A program made the translations under genes and the position numbers. The notes below the pieces were generated by a model. That model was not told the origin of the DNA. It did not search any database and worked only from the letters and a program-made list of their open reading frames with translations. From DATFJT01 sp965230755 (lineage in GTDB: Bacteria; Bacteroidota; Bacteroidia; Chitinophagales; Saprospiraceae): a stretch of 64,000 nucleotides of DNA. Positions 1-8,556 of the stretch are shown here, in pieces; within the stretch, counting starts at the first letter, position 1, and every line of letters begins with the position of its first letter. The stretch covers positions 496,001 through 560,000 of the forward strand of contig CBDDLT010000016.1 of assembly GCA_965230755.1 (NCBI GenBank). The letters are read 5' to 3'.

Positions 1-2
1 AT

Positions 3-1307
3 GTCAATGCCACAGGAGGAACAGGGCAATATGTCTATAATATAGACGGCCAACAATTTACTACCAATAGCGTCTTCGAAAATGTTTCTTACGGACCTCA
101 TGTTATAGGAATTAAGGATCAACACTCTTGTTACACTGATATTAATGTCAATGTGCTTGAACAGCCCATATTAATACAATACCAATGGAACCAAACTCTC
201 GATTGTCACAATGATTCTACAGGACAGTTGGAAATAATTGCGACAGGAGGCTACCCGCCGTTTGAGTACGCACTAAATCAAGGAGATTATCAAGAAGAAG
301 CTATATTCGACCTACTTCACGCATCCAATTACAGCATTTATGTCAGAGATGATCAGGGTCAAATCCAGGTTCTGAACGGCGTTATTTTAGAGAATCCTGA
401 AGAACTTAAAGCTACTTTAAACTATATCAACGACAGCCTATTTGTCTCTGTTTCCGGAGGTTATCCGCCGTATTACATAGCCATTGACAATAGCAGTCAC
501 GGTTCGGATTCTGTATTCACTGGACTTGGTCAAGGAACCCATCAAGTCTCTGTTCTAGATGCCAATGATTGTGAACTAATTCAAGATTTTAGTATCAATA
601 CCAGCCCACTTAGTGTCTCCATTAATGTATTAGAAGAACCTAGTTGTGCTGATTCTGAAGATGGGGTATTAATCGTGACTGGGTCTGGAGGAGTTTCTCC
701 CTATGAGTATTCCTTGAACAATATCAATTATCAAGAAAGCAATGTATTCACTGGACTTTCTTCTCGTTCATACGTGGCCTACCTCAAAGATGCCGATGGA
801 ACCATTGGCTTGAGCGCTCCGGTAATGATGGAATCACCCCTTCCTTTGGTAGCCAGTGTTTACACCCGTGAAGATACCGCAAGAATAGAAGCTTTTGGTG
901 GAACACCTCCGATTCGAACCAGTGTAGATGGTAGTCCTTTCGACACCTTAGATATGTATACAGGTTTGGATCACGGAGAGCATGAACTCATACTTCTTGA
1001 CGCCAATGACTGTGAGAAAATAATCAGCTTTAATATTAAGACCACTGATCAACAAGAGTTGGCCGATGAGAAAATTAGCATTTATCCGAATCCCGCAAGG
1101 AATGAGATCTACATAGAATCTGTATCGTCGAATATTAGTTCGACACAAATAAGAGTTTTTAACAAGTTGGGACAACTTGTAATTATCAAGGATTTTTTAT
1201 TAGGAGAAGACCCCTTAGATATTTCCGGCTTAACACCCGATTCTTATTTACTTGAATTAAACACGAACAATGGTATTGTTCAAAAACCGCTTATTGTAAC
1301 AGAATAA
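3..1307 (+). CDS. T9SS-sorted adhesin-like protein with SprB repeats (5' partial)
   Basis: The frame is open to the left edge, so the true start lies outside the window; the GTG at 153 is internal. The visible part holds at least four repeats of about 75 residues built around G-G-x-x-P-Y/F-x-Y-S-L/D-N and ending L-x-D-A-N-D-C, which matches the SprB-repeat pattern of Bacteroidota cell-surface and gliding adhesins. The last 75 residues form a type A T9SS sorting domain (ISIYPNPARNEIYIES, later G-L-T-P-D-S-Y-L-L-E). The protein is therefore probably exported by the Sec and type IX systems and held on or released from the cell surface. Its ligand cannot be read from the sequence. Confidence 0.85.
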   Translation, partial: VNATGGTGQYVYNIDGQQFTTNSVFENVSYGPHVIGIKDQHSCYTDINVNVLEQPILIQYQWNQTLDCHNDSTGQLEIIATGGYPPFEYALNQGDYQEEAIFDLLHASNYSIYVRDDQGQIQVLNGVILENPEELKATLNYINDSLFVSVSGGYPPYYIAIDNSSHGSDSVFTGLGQGTHQVSVLDANDCELIQDFSINTSPLSVSINVLEEPSCADSEDGVLIVTGSGGVSPYEYSLNNINYQESNVFTGLSSRSYVAYLKDADGTIGLSAPVMMESPLPLVASVYTREDTARIEAFGGTPPIRTSVDGSPFDTLDMYTGLDHGEHELILLDANDCEKIISFNIKTTDQQELADEKISIYPNPARNEIYIESVSSNISSTQIRVFNKLGQLVIIKDFLLGEDPLDISGLTPDSYLLELNTNNGIVQKPLIVTE

Positions 1308-1315
1308 TAGAAGGA

Positions 1316-2401
1316 CTACTTCTGCGCCCGACTCACCAAATACAAAGCGACAAAGGAAAAAACAATATTGGGCAACCAAATACCCAGAATTGGCGGAATA
1401 TCATTGGCATTGCTGATGGTCAGTGAGAATTTAGAGAGGTAAATGAATAGGGAACCAATCAATACTCCCAGAGCCAAATGCAAGCCCATTCCACCCCTCA
1501 CTTTTCTAGAAGATATACTTACACCGATGATGGTGAGAATAAAAGTTGTGATGGGGTCACTGGTCCTTCGATGCGATTCCAGTTCGAATTCTTTTATATT
1601 ACCTCGCCCCCTTTCTTTCTGACGATCGATGAATACCTGTAACTCTGGTGTCGTCAGCTTTTGTTTGTCGTTGTGAAAACTATATAAATCGATGGGCTTT
1701 ACATTAATGGCTGTGTCCAGATTTTTTCCTTTGTGGTTGTAAATCTCTTCATTTTCCCCATCGAACACCCGGGTCACATAATCTGTTAAGCGCCATATTT
1801 CTTGATCTCGAATGTACCGACCGCGTTTGGCATGTAACATTTCCACCAATTGGCCATCATCAAAACGCTCTATTCTAAAGTCTCTTGCTGTCGTATCCCT
1901 ACTATTGAAATAGCGCATGGAGATCTTAACATTATCCTCTGTGAACATGTGGATATTATTGCGTTTGGTTTTTTCCGAGTGCCGACCCAAGTGGATGTTC
2001 TCAAAATCCACCCGCTTCTTATTGCCCAAAGGAACAACGTAGTGATTCATGTAATAATGAATCGAACCTATGATCAAGGCTCCAATAAAATAAGGAACCA
2101 AAAATCGCCAATAACTAACGCCTGCATTTAGGATAGAGATAATTTCAGAGTTGTAAGCCATTCGACTCGTAAAAAAGATCACAGCAATCAAGGCAAATAG
2201 TGGCCAAAGAACCGAATTGATAAAAGGTATGAATGGAATATAATGCATATTAACGATCAGATCAAAGGGGATCTCATCTTTATAGAAGTCTTCAATCTTT
2301 TCGCTATAATCGATCACCACTGCTATAATGGTGAATATCAATGCAGTAAAGAAAAAAGTACTAAGAAATTTCTTCAGTATGTACCAATCCAGTTTCTTCA
2401 T
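1316..2401 (-). CDS. LptF/LptG (YjgP/YjgQ) family lipopolysaccharide export permease
   Basis: 361 residues, usual for the family. The N-terminus (MKKLDWYILKKFLSTFFFT) carries the typical start of the first membrane helix. Two more helices follow to about residue 120, a periplasmic beta-jellyroll stretch lies at about 130-270, and three C-terminal helices complete the 3+3 layout of LptF/G. In the Lpt bridge such permeases extract LPS from the inner membrane with the LptB ATPase. F and G cannot be told apart here because only one copy is present in the window. It is first after tgt on the minus strand, with a 5-nt gap, so the two are probably co-transcribed. Confidence 0.85.
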   Translation of the reverse strand: MKKLDWYILKKFLSTFFFTALIFTIIAVVIDYSEKIEDFYKDEIPFDLIVNMHYIPFIPFINSVLWPLFALIAVIFFTSRMAYNSEIISILNAGVSYWRFLVPYFIGALIIGSIHYYMNHYVVPLGNKKRVDFENIHLGRHSEKTKRNNIHMFTEDNVKISMRYFNSRDTTARDFRIERFDDGQLVEMLHAKRGRYIRDQEIWRLTDYVTRVFDGENEEIYNHKGKNLDTAINVKPIDLYSFHNDKQKLTTPELQVFIDRQKERGRGNIKEFELESHRRTSDPITTFILTIIGVSISSRKVRGGMGLHLALGVLIGSLFIYLSKFSLTISNANDIPPILGIWLPNIVFSFVALYLVSRAQK

Positions 2402-2406
2402 TCCGA

Positions 2407-3540
2407 TTATAAACGTCTTGTCACTTTATCTATTATTTCTCTTTTCCAATTTGCGTAATTATCCTTAAGAATTTCTTGTCTGGCCGTTCTAACCAGGTCC
2501 AAATAAAAACTCAAATTGTGCACACTTGCTATAATAGCGCCAAAATACTCCTTTGTATGCACAAGGTGACGCAAATATGCTTTGTTATACCTTCTACTTA
2601 AGGCTGATTTACTCGTCGAATCTATGGGAGAGAAATCATTCGACCATTTCTTATTCTTGATATTGATAATACCCTCAAAAGTATAAAGCAATCCATGTCG
2701 GGCATTCCTAGTAGGAAGAACACAATCAAACATATCCACCCCTCTTTCAATGCATTCCAAGATATTTTCCGGAGTACCGACCCCCATCAAATATCTTGCT
2801 TTTGATTGAGGTAAAACATCGCAAACGCCCTCTGTATGTTTATATATGTCTTCTGCTGGTTCTCCAACGGATAAACCGCCGATAGCATTTACTTCCGCTC
2901 CCTTAGCGGCAATAGTTTCCGCGGAAATTTTTCTCAGATCCTCATAAACACTTCCCTGAACAATAGGGGCAAGAATTTGATGGTGTCCGTATAGGGGCTC
3001 GCTACTTTTGTAATAATCAAAACAACGGTCCAGCCACCTATGGGTCATTTCCATTGATTTTTTTGCATACTGATATTCACATGGATAGGGTGTGCATTCG
3101 TCGAAGGCCATCATGATATCCGCACCTATTTTTCTCTGAAGTTCTGTTACACTTTCCGGAGTAAATAGATGTCTGCTTCCGTCAATATGAGATTGAAATA
3201 CTACACCTTCTTCTTTTATTTTTCGATTATCTGCTAGAGAATAAACCTGGTAGCCTCCACTATCTGTCAAAACAGGCTTTTTCCAAGTGTTAAACTGATG
3301 AATTCCTCCTCCCTCTTCGAGGATATCCGTTCCCGGCCTCAAGTAAAGATGGTAGGTATTGGACAATATGATATCCGGATTAACATGAGTTTCCAGGTCG
3401 TCCAAGCTCATCGCTTTTATGCTTCCTAAAGTACCTACGGGCATAAAAATTGGCGTCTCAACAATGCCTCTTTCTAAGTGGAGAAACCCAGCCCTCGCCT
3501 TACTACTTTTATCCTTGTGAATTAATTCGAAATGATTCAT
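2407..3540 (-). CDS. tgt: Queuine/preQ1 tRNA-guanine transglycosylase
   Basis: Exchanges guanine 34 for preQ1 in tRNAs with GUN anticodons, in queuosine synthesis. The hallmarks are visible: LGSIKAMSLDDL, ILSNTYHLYLRPG, LTDSGGYQVYSL (with the general-acid Asp of the DSGG motif), GGLSVGEP, RYLMGVGTPENI and the nucleophile region GVDMFDCVLPTRNARHG. The length of about 377 residues is normal. An upstream TTG would give seven more residues and overlap rodA, but the ATG at 3540 matches the usual M-x-F-E-L start. The zinc-binding C-terminus is shorter than in the E. coli enzyme, and I could not place the usual Cys triad with certainty. It lies between rodA and the LptF/G gene in one minus-strand run. 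Confidence 0.93.
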   Translation of the reverse strand: MNHFELIHKDKSSKARAGFLHLERGIVETPIFMPVGTLGSIKAMSLDDLETHVNPDIILSNTYHLYLRPGTDILEEGGGIHQFNTWKKPVLTDSGGYQVYSLADNRKIKEEGVVFQSHIDGSRHLFTPESVTELQRKIGADIMMAFDECTPYPCEYQYAKKSMEMTHRWLDRCFDYYKSSEPLYGHHQILAPIVQGSVYEDLRKISAETIAAKGAEVNAIGGLSVGEPAEDIYKHTEGVCDVLPQSKARYLMGVGTPENILECIERGVDMFDCVLPTRNARHGLLYTFEGIINIKNKKWSNDFSPIDSTSKSALSRRYNKAYLRHLVHTKEYFGAIIASVHNLSFYLDLVRTARQEILKDNYANWKREIIDKVTRRL

Positions 3541-3554
3541 CTCTTGTTTTGTTA

Positions 3555-4955
3555 TCAAACATCATTCCTGTCGTCCAAAGAGCAAACTATGGCCAACATG
3601 GCCGTAAAGCTAAGCAAAGCTGTACCACCATAACTAATAAAAGGCAAAGGAATTCCAATTACCGGCACAAGACCTATGGTCATCCCCATATTGATCAGAA
3701 AATGAGTGAAAATACAGCAAGTAACACAATAGGTAAAAACCCTGTTGAAAACAGATTTTTGGTTTTCCGCAACATAGACTAATCTTAAGAGAAGAACTGT
3801 AAACAGTAAAATGAGAAGAATTGATCCTACAAAACCGAATTGTTCCGCTATTCCTGAGAACACGAAGTCCGTATTCTGCTCCGGGATATAATTCAATTTG
3901 GTCATATTTCCATTGAGGTATCCCTTACCGTATAAAGCTCCTGATCCTATGGCCGTTTTGGACTGAAGTAAATTGTACAACGAACCTTGAGGATCTCCTT
4001 TGCTCGGATCCAACCAAACAAATATCCTAGCCTGCTGATGCGGCCTTAAAAAATGATCAAACAAATGTTGAATACTAAAGCTAAAACCAATGAAAAAACC
4101 AGTCAACAAAGATGATAGAATTACTATTTCATGATCTGTGCGTTTGATAATTAGGTAAAGGCCTAAACCCACGGCAACAATAAGATGCAGATATATTACT
4201 ACATCAACATAACCATAGGAGCAAGCTATCACAGAGCAAAAGGAAAGGACCAAGTATACTATAAGTAGATTGATTTTTGTGCCAATACGCGAAATCCAAA
4301 ATACATTGATCGTCATCAAAGCCAATAAAAGAACAGTACTGGGAGAAAATTTTAATGTGAGCACAAAAACTGCGGCTAACAAAAGACTTACTACCAACAT
4401 AATTGCGGAATACCCTTCTCTGTACAAGACCAAGAAACACGCGAGGAAAACCAGCGCACTTCCAGCGTCAGGTTGCAGTAATATGAAGAACAAGGGTAAA
4501 AGAATTAATCCATTTGCGATCAATCGGTTAAACCAACTCTTGATGGACACTGTAACATTCGATAAAAATGTTGATAAAACAAGAAAGAGAGATAGTTTGG
4601 CAAATTCTGAAGGTTGAATACTTATGCTTCCCACTCTAAGCCAAGATTGAGCTCCTTTTACATCTGAACCAAACAAAAGAACTAAGAGTAATAAAACCAG
4701 AGAACCGAAGTAGAAAAACCAAGATAGAGAACCCCAAATACCACGGGGAATAAACTGAATGATAAGAAACAAAGCCAAGGCAATTACGATCCATAGACTT
4801 TGTTTTCCAAAATACGTCGTTCTATCCAAACTAAACAGACCACTTAAATCATCCGCACCAGTACTTGAATACAGGCTAAACCAACCAATAAGCAATAGAA
4901 AAATAAAGCAGAGAAAAAGATAAGCATCTACACCTCGAATGAACCATCTAAACAT
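3555..4955 (-). CDS. rodA: RodA/FtsW (SEDS) peptidoglycan glycosyltransferase
   Basis: 466 residues with about 12-13 hydrophobic segments. SEDS-family signatures are present: KGAQSWLRVGSISIQPSEFAKL in the middle, where Glu and Lys frame the active region, HQQARIFVWLDPSKGDPQGS in the large periplasmic loop, and the terminal GIPLPFISYGGTALLSF. RodA polymerises glycan strands in cell elongation with a class B PBP. RodA is preferred over FtsW from the compact N-terminus and the D-P-S-x-D/G-P-Q-G-x-x-Y loop, but this is not proven. No mreBCD or pbp2 genes flank it, unlike many Bacteroidota. It may be translationally close to tgt, whose reading frame nearly abuts its stop. Confidence 0.88.
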   Translation of the reverse strand: MFRWFIRGVDAYLFLCFIFLLLIGWFSLYSSTGADDLSGLFSLDRTTYFGKQSLWIVIALALFLIIQFIPRGIWGSLSWFFYFGSLVLLLLVLLFGSDVKGAQSWLRVGSISIQPSEFAKLSLFLVLSTFLSNVTVSIKSWFNRLIANGLILLPLFFILLQPDAGSALVFLACFLVLYREGYSAIMLVVSLLLAAVFVLTLKFSPSTVLLLALMTINVFWISRIGTKINLLIVYLVLSFCSVIACSYGYVDVVIYLHLIVAVGLGLYLIIKRTDHEIVILSSLLTGFFIGFSFSIQHLFDHFLRPHQQARIFVWLDPSKGDPQGSLYNLLQSKTAIGSGALYGKGYLNGNMTKLNYIPEQNTDFVFSGIAEQFGFVGSILLILLFTVLLLRLVYVAENQKSVFNRVFTYCVTCCIFTHFLINMGMTIGLVPVIGIPLPFISYGGTALLSFTAMLAIVCSLDDRNDV

Positions 4956-5032
4956 AAAAAATCATTTCAGCTGTTTAAACTTTTTCAAGCGATAAAATTA
5001 CAGGTAACCCTAGCCGTTAAAGGGCAGAAAAT

Positions 5033-5437
5033 TCAATCATAAATTCTCATTAGTTCTTCCTTCTCTATTTTTGGATCACGAACAATAAAAGAAGAGGGAT
5101 AAACCTTTTTAATTCTTTCTAACAAGGGTAAAATGCTCAGTTTATCCAAACTTGCACCAGTCGTAAGTCTATAGTATGGTTTCTTATATTTCTCATCAAA
5201 ACGCAAATCGTAGAATTTAGAACGGAATTTTGCTTTTTCCTGATCGAGAACCCTTCTTTCCGTTGTAGCCAATATTTGTATTCTCCACCCAGCTACAGTT
5301 TCTATACTAGAATTATACTGACGATATCTCTCCTTTAATTCTCTTACCTCACTGGGTTCATCAATACTCACCTGACCAAATACAAAACATGTACTCAACA
5401 GACAAAGACCCCACAACATTATTCTAGTTATCCACAT
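5033..5437 (-). CDS. SPOR-like domain exported protein
   Basis: 134 residues: a Sec signal peptide (about residues 1-22, ending CFVFGQ), a short linker, then a domain of about 80 residues beginning G-W-R-I-Q-I-L-A-T-T-E-R-R and containing YDLRFDEKYKKPYYRLTTG, which has the beta-alpha-beta pattern of SPOR (sporulation-related repeat) domains. SPOR domains bind denuded glycan strands of peptidoglycan. It sits between ctaA and rodA on the same strand, so a cell-wall role fits its neighbour. The gap to rodA is about 80 nt, so it may have its own transcript end. Confidence 0.7.
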   Translation of the reverse strand: MWITRIMLWGLCLLSTCFVFGQVSIDEPSEVRELKERYRQYNSSIETVAGWRIQILATTERRVLDQEKAKFRSKFYDLRFDEKYKKPYYRLTTGASLDKLSILPLLERIKKVYPSSFIVRDPKIEKEELMRIYD

Positions 5438-5450
5438 TCTTTACAGTTCT

Positions 5451-6488
5451 TTATTTCAACAATAATTTTCTCATTGTCCAGGCATTAGTAAGTAGTATGA
5501 TCGCCATTATCTGGTGCAAAGAGCCAAGTACAACAGGAATTTTTCCTACACATGATAATAAAGTAATAATACCCAATACAACTTGAATTATCAACATAAT
5601 TATCAACATTAACATCTCTTTTTTAACAAAGGATGATTTTATGATATTTCTAGTTTTAAAATACATCCATATTCCGAAACCAAATAGAAAGTAGGCTAAG
5701 GAACGATGAAGAAATTGCACCACCAATTTAATATGGGGATTTTGTGTATAATTCCAAAAATCACCACTCGAGTACATGGAAGCATCAAACAATGCCCCAG
5801 GAACGATAGAATCACCAATTTGAGGCCATGTAGGATAATTAAGACCGGCATGCATCCCACTCATGAAGGCACCTAAAACTATTTGACAGAATAACAGAAA
5901 GATGAAGACATTGACACTTTTCAATAAAACCCGATTATACTCTACTTTCTCCCTGCCTGTATATCCCAGATAAATGTTCAAAAGATAACTGTAAACAAAA
6001 AGAGCCAGAATCAAGTGAGCGGCAAGTTTGTATGCACTTACCCAAGGATGATCCACCAAACCACTCTTCACCATAATCCATCCGAATATGGCTACAACAA
6101 AACCGAGAAGACAAAGAGAAATGAGCTTCCGCAACAATGAGGGACTTATCCAGGATTTAATCAAGAAGTAAATGAGAGGGAAAATAAAAACGAAACCAAT
6201 TAAACGGGCCCAAAAGCGATGGATATACTCCCAAAAATATATGAACTTAAAAGCCCTTAAACTCATACCTTGATTGATCTTCTCATATTGCGGTGTTTGT
6301 TTATAGAGATCAAAGGCTTCATTCCACTGCTTTGCATTGAGAGGGGGCATTGTTCCTGTAACGATCTCCCACTTTGTTATGCTCAATCCCGATCCAGTCA
6401 GTCTGGTTATACCTCCGATAACAATCTGAAAGAATACCATAATAATACCAATCATGAGCCAGTTTCGAACTGGAATCTTCATTTGCAT
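5451..6488 (-). CDS. ctaA: Heme A synthase (CtaA/COX15)
   Basis: 345 residues with eight predicted membrane helices. The family start VIGGITRLTGSGLSITKWE and the TGTMPPLNAKQWNEAF stretch are unmistakable for COX15/CtaA. Candidate heme-binding histidines are visible: FWEYIHRFWARLIG, LVDHPWVSAYKLAAHLI, and VVQFLHRSLAYF and LGSLHQIMAI in the second half. It converts heme O to heme A for aa3-type cytochrome c oxidase, pointing to aerobic respiration. The start ATG at 6488 is followed by a second ATG two codons later; either could be used. It borders the long AT-rich gap. Confidence 0.93.
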   Translation of the reverse strand: MQMKIPVRNWLMIGIIMVFFQIVIGGITRLTGSGLSITKWEIVTGTMPPLNAKQWNEAFDLYKQTPQYEKINQGMSLRAFKFIYFWEYIHRFWARLIGFVFIFPLIYFLIKSWISPSLLRKLISLCLLGFVVAIFGWIMVKSGLVDHPWVSAYKLAAHLILALFVYSYLLNIYLGYTGREKVEYNRVLLKSVNVFIFLLFCQIVLGAFMSGMHAGLNYPTWPQIGDSIVPGALFDASMYSSGDFWNYTQNPHIKLVVQFLHRSLAYFLFGFGIWMYFKTRNIIKSSFVKKEMLMLIIMLIIQVVLGIITLLSCVGKIPVVLGSLHQIMAIILLTNAWTMRKLLLK

Positions 6489-6940
6489 AAAATTTATAAT
6501 GTTTTGTTTTTTCTCAATTTTCTCTTTTTCCTTTAATAAAGATGAAACTTTAAAATTTTAAAAACAATTTATCATTATCATGTTTGTGGATTTGTTAGTT
6601 ATAGTTATCGCTTAAAATTCATCTTCTCTTTTTTAACATGAAATCAACATTTAAAAACCTGAATAATCTTTACATTATCTCATAGTTAAAAAAGGAAATC
6701 CACGAAATTTTGTTGATAACAAAGATTGTTATTTTCTTGGTGAATAAATGTTGTTAGAGGATGGTTTTGGTGAGGAATATTTTCGGAACGAGAATTTTTT
6801 ATGTTCACTCAAATCGAAATGTATAAAATTGTTGTTTTATCAACATGTTTTTCCACAACATTGTATAAAAGTTGGGTTTGAAATCCCCTGAAAAATATAG
6901 GTTCTCCTATTCCACTAATTTGTTGTTTATTTAAATAATA
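6489..6940. other. AT-rich intergenic region with DnaA-box-like motifs (possible replication origin)
   Basis: 452 nt without a gene, between divergent ctaA and dtd. It contains TTATCAACA at 6837-6845, its inverse at 6711-6719, TTTTCCACA at 6849-6857 and a weaker AAATCCACA on the minus strand at 6585-6593, plus long A/T runs. These resemble the DnaA box TTATCCACA. Minus-strand genes lie to the left and mainly plus-strand genes to the right for about 6 kb, as expected around an origin. Promoters for ctaA and dtd must also be here. The origin call is inference. Confidence 0.4.
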
Positions 6941-7393
6941 ATGAGAGCATTAATACAATTAGTTTCTAAAGCAGATCTGTTCATTGATGACAAACTTTTT
7001 AGCCATATCGATGATGGCTTACTCGTTTTACTGGGAATTACCAGTGAGGATGGGGAGGAAGATATGGTATGGATCTGGAACAAGTTGAAAAACCTAAGAA
7101 TATTCAGTGACGGAGAAAAAATGAACCTTAGCGTTCAAGATGTAAATGGCGAAATGATGATTGTAAGTCAGTTTACTTTGATGGGAACTTGTAAAAAAGG
7201 AAATCGCCCATCTTTTACCCGAGCTGCAAAACCTGACGTGGCAAAAACGATTTACGATGACTTCATCGAATATGCGAGAAAAGACAGTGATATCAATATA
7301 GAGACAGGAGTATTTCAAGCCATGATGAATATCGTATTGGTAAATAAAGGACCGGTTACTATATTATTGGATTCTAAGCAAAAGGACATATGA
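6941..7393 (+). CDS. dtd: D-aminoacyl-tRNA deacylase
   Basis: 150 residues, the normal size. It hydrolyses D-amino acids (and Gly mischarged on tRNA-Ala) from tRNA. The family's two signature motifs are present: S-Q-F-T-L around residue 78 followed by CKKGNRPSFTRAA, and the cross-subunit G-P-V-T motif (NKGPVTILLDS) near the C-terminus. The N-terminal MRALIQLVSKADL also matches. The start of the next gene overlaps its stop (ATGA), so both are probably translated from one message. Confidence 0.95.
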   Translation: MRALIQLVSKADLFIDDKLFSHIDDGLLVLLGITSEDGEEDMVWIWNKLKNLRIFSDGEKMNLSVQDVNGEMMIVSQFTLMGTCKKGNRPSFTRAAKPDVAKTIYDDFIEYARKDSDINIETGVFQAMMNIVLVNKGPVTILLDSKQKDI

Positions 7394-7725
7394 GTATTCA
7401 AGAATATCAAGAAAGAGTTGACCAATGGATCAAGCAATATGGCGTTCGCTATTTTGAAGAGAAAACTAACGCATTAATACTGGTTGAAGAAACGGGTGAG
7501 CTTTGTCGTTTGATCGCAAGAAAGTATGGGGAGCAAAGTTTTAAGGGCAATGTTACCGAAGAAGAGATCAATGCAAAGATAGAAGATGAGTTGGCAGATA
7601 TATTATTTGTATTGACTTGTCTTGCCAATCAAATGGGGATTGACTTAGAAAAAGTAATAGAGAGAAACTTTAACAAAAAGACAAAACGGGACCATTCACG
7701 CCATCATAATAATGATAAATTATAA
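7390..7725 (+). CDS. MazG-like nucleotide pyrophosphohydrolase
   Basis: 111 residues, one all-alpha NTP-PPase domain. The metal-binding pattern E-E-x-x-E followed by E-x-x-D is visible as LVEETGELCRL (about residues 31-41) and IEDELADILFVLTCLA (about 63-78). Such small MazG-like enzymes hydrolyse (d)NTPs to monophosphates, often for house-cleaning of modified nucleotides; the exact substrate cannot be inferred. It overlaps dtd by 4 nt (ATGA), so the pair forms a quality-control operon. Its 3' end overlaps the convergent hydrolase gene by 22 nt. Confidence 0.85.
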   Translation: MSIQEYQERVDQWIKQYGVRYFEEKTNALILVEETGELCRLIARKYGEQSFKGNVTEEEINAKIEDELADILFVLTCLANQMGIDLEKVIERNFNKKTKRDHSRHHNNDKL

Positions 7726-8423
7726 TCACTCACCTCCTCAATAATCTCCTCAATTTGCCTCGGATAAGCCAATGGTGACATATGATCACCCAAATTCAAT
7801 TTTAGAAATACAGTATTAATATAAACTAACATGGAATAATTGGTTTTGGGTGGAATGATATGATCCTTTTGACCAATGATGATACCGGTACAAGGAATTT
7901 TGTTCAAGACTTTCGTCCTGTCTTTTCGTTCTTTCATTTGGTTTAGGTAATGTATTAGACTCTCTTGAGTGGTGTGTTTTCCGTAGGTTTCATAAGTTGT
8001 TTGAAGATCTTCAAAACCTAAGCTTTTGTAAAATCGTTTCAAGTATGGACTGGAGCCATGAGTTTGGATGAACTTGATCTGTTTGGTTCTTTCTCTTTTT
8101 CTGTGGTCACTGTCGCCCATTGAGTGACTATTGACCAAAATTATTGCTTTGAAAAGTGAGGGATTCAGATGAATCATTTCCAAGGCTATGTATCCGCCCA
8201 TAGAATGACCGATCAAAATGTTATTGCTGTTTTGCCCAAGTTTTAAGTTGAGCTGTTGGGCAAATTCTTGAAATGTTGGTAAAGTGGTTTTTGCTTCAGA
8301 AAATCCAGGAATTTCGACGACTTGAATGTCAAATTTGCTTTTCAAACGTTGAGTAATAACAGGGGTCCAAATTTCAGGAGTAAAACAAAAACCGTGGATG
8401 AAAACTAAATTTGTTTTTGTCAT
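7704..8423 (-). CDS. Alpha/beta hydrolase
   Basis: 239 residues. The fold's landmarks are seen: oxyanion-hole strand LVFIHGFCFTPEIW, nucleophile elbow ILIGHSMGGYIAL (Ser in G-H-S-M-G-G, about residue 74), a likely acid Asp in GIIIGQKDHIIPP, and a catalytic His in LNLGDHMSPL. It has no signal peptide, so it is probably cytoplasmic. Substrate unknown; size and cap resemble small carboxylesterases or the BioH/MenH group. It is the only minus-strand gene among plus-strand neighbours and converges on the MazG-like gene. Confidence 0.8.
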   Translation of the reverse strand: MTKTNLVFIHGFCFTPEIWTPVITQRLKSKFDIQVVEIPGFSEAKTTLPTFQEFAQQLNLKLGQNSNNILIGHSMGGYIALEMIHLNPSLFKAIILVNSHSMGDSDHRKRERTKQIKFIQTHGSSPYLKRFYKSLGFEDLQTTYETYGKHTTQESLIHYLNQMKERKDRTKVLNKIPCTGIIIGQKDHIIPPKTNYSMLVYINTVFLKLNLGDHMSPLAYPRQIEEIIEEVSDYNLSLL

Positions 8424-8556
8424 AAGGAGCGATTAGCTTCGAGATTAAATCTGTTAAATAGTAAATAAATATATTATCAAAACACCTCGCAAGATATCTA
8501 GTGTAGAACGATTAAGCAAGGATCTGAATCTGAAGCAACTTCAGATTAATAATTTA

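Noticed and set aside
5588..5608. Two copies of TTATCAACA inside ctaA, and one inverse copy inside rodA near 4569
   Set aside because: They fall in coding sequence for Ile/Met-rich membrane helices and can be explained by codon composition, so I do not count them as origin boxes.
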